A stretch of DNA of 64,000 nucleotides from Holophagae bacterium (GTDB taxonomy: Bacteria; Acidobacteriota; Holophagae; Acanthopleuribacterales; Acanthopleuribacteraceae). The notes beneath the pieces are model-generated. The model was not told where the DNA came from. It searched no databases and was given only the letters and a program-made list of their open reading frames with translations. The stretch lies in the NCBI GenBank assembly GCA_030429565.1, contig JAUIFE010000009.1:124001-188000 (forward strand). Direction: 5' to 3'. Both the position numbers and the translations under genes were made by a program. Each line of letters begins with the position of its first letter. The first letter of the stretch is position 1. This document shows positions 63,995 to 64,000 of the stretch, one piece after another.

Positions 63995-64000
63995 CTGCTG

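Overview
The window comes from a moderately GC-rich, Gram-negative (diderm) bacterium. The evidence is a bifunctional PBP1A-type enzyme with an N-terminal anchor, a beta-barrel outer-membrane protein ending in Phe, several signal-peptide proteins, and the CmoA/CmoB tRNA wobble-modification pair. No rRNA, tRNA, CRISPR array, transposase or phage gene was seen. The mix of gammaproteobacterial-style modules (cmoAB, tesA/ybbA/ybbP, nirBD-nasA) with very large PKD and TPR proteins suggests a deep-branching lineage such as Acidobacteriota, but no marker here decides this and that placement is a weak guess.

Layout. 1-7.4 kb: dnaK (cut by the left edge), a YbeD-like DUF493 protein, a PilB/GspE ATPase and a PBP1A. 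7.4-9.0 kb: an AT-richer two-gene cassette that looks like a Panacea/SocA-type antitoxin with an overlapping candidate toxin, closed by a perfect 25-bp inverted-repeat terminator. 9.1-17.9 kb: one 2942-residue exported protein with 28 PKD-like repeats. 18.4-23.2 kb: cmoA, an exported protein with a possible cohesin-like fold, an outer-membrane barrel, cmoB and an orphan 209-residue protein; a 152-bp dispersed repeat lies upstream of the barrel gene. 23.2-33.7 kb: two tandem giant paralogues of about 1710 residues, each with a C39-like cysteine-peptidase domain inside alpha-helical (TPR-like) repeats, sharing a duplicated upstream region. 34.0-35.7 kb: J-domain protein, YbjN-like protein and PspA/IM30. 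35.7-37.4 kb: a direct duplication of a roughly 700-bp unit, each copy carrying a terminator and a 128-residue exported protein.

37.6-42.4 kb: signalling genes, namely a hybrid histidine kinase, a DivK-like receiver, a REC-PAS-GGDEF-EAL protein and one or two small ORFs leading into it. 42.7-44.4 kb: a carboxylesterase and a TauD-like dioxygenase. 44.5-53.2 kb: assimilatory nitrate/nitrite cluster, nirB-nirD-nasA-(cysG-like uroporphyrinogen-III methyltransferase) on the minus strand and a NarK-type transporter on the plus strand. Its 0.9-kb divergent control region holds one good sigma-54 promoter for each direction, palindromes spaced 30 bp apart, and a run of hairpins in front of narK. Together these genes take up nitrate, reduce it to ammonium and supply siroheme precursor for NirB.

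53.5-64 kb: uridine phosphorylase; the ybbP-ybbA lipid/lysophospholipid-type ABC module divergent from tesA; a large exported protein with GWxTD-like and VWFA-like regions; a 149-residue orphan; the second copy of the 152-bp repeat; and an exported PQQ-type beta-propeller protein. The strongest leads for new biology are the Panacea-type cassette, the tandem C39-TPR giants, the 152-bp repeat, and the structured nitrate control region.
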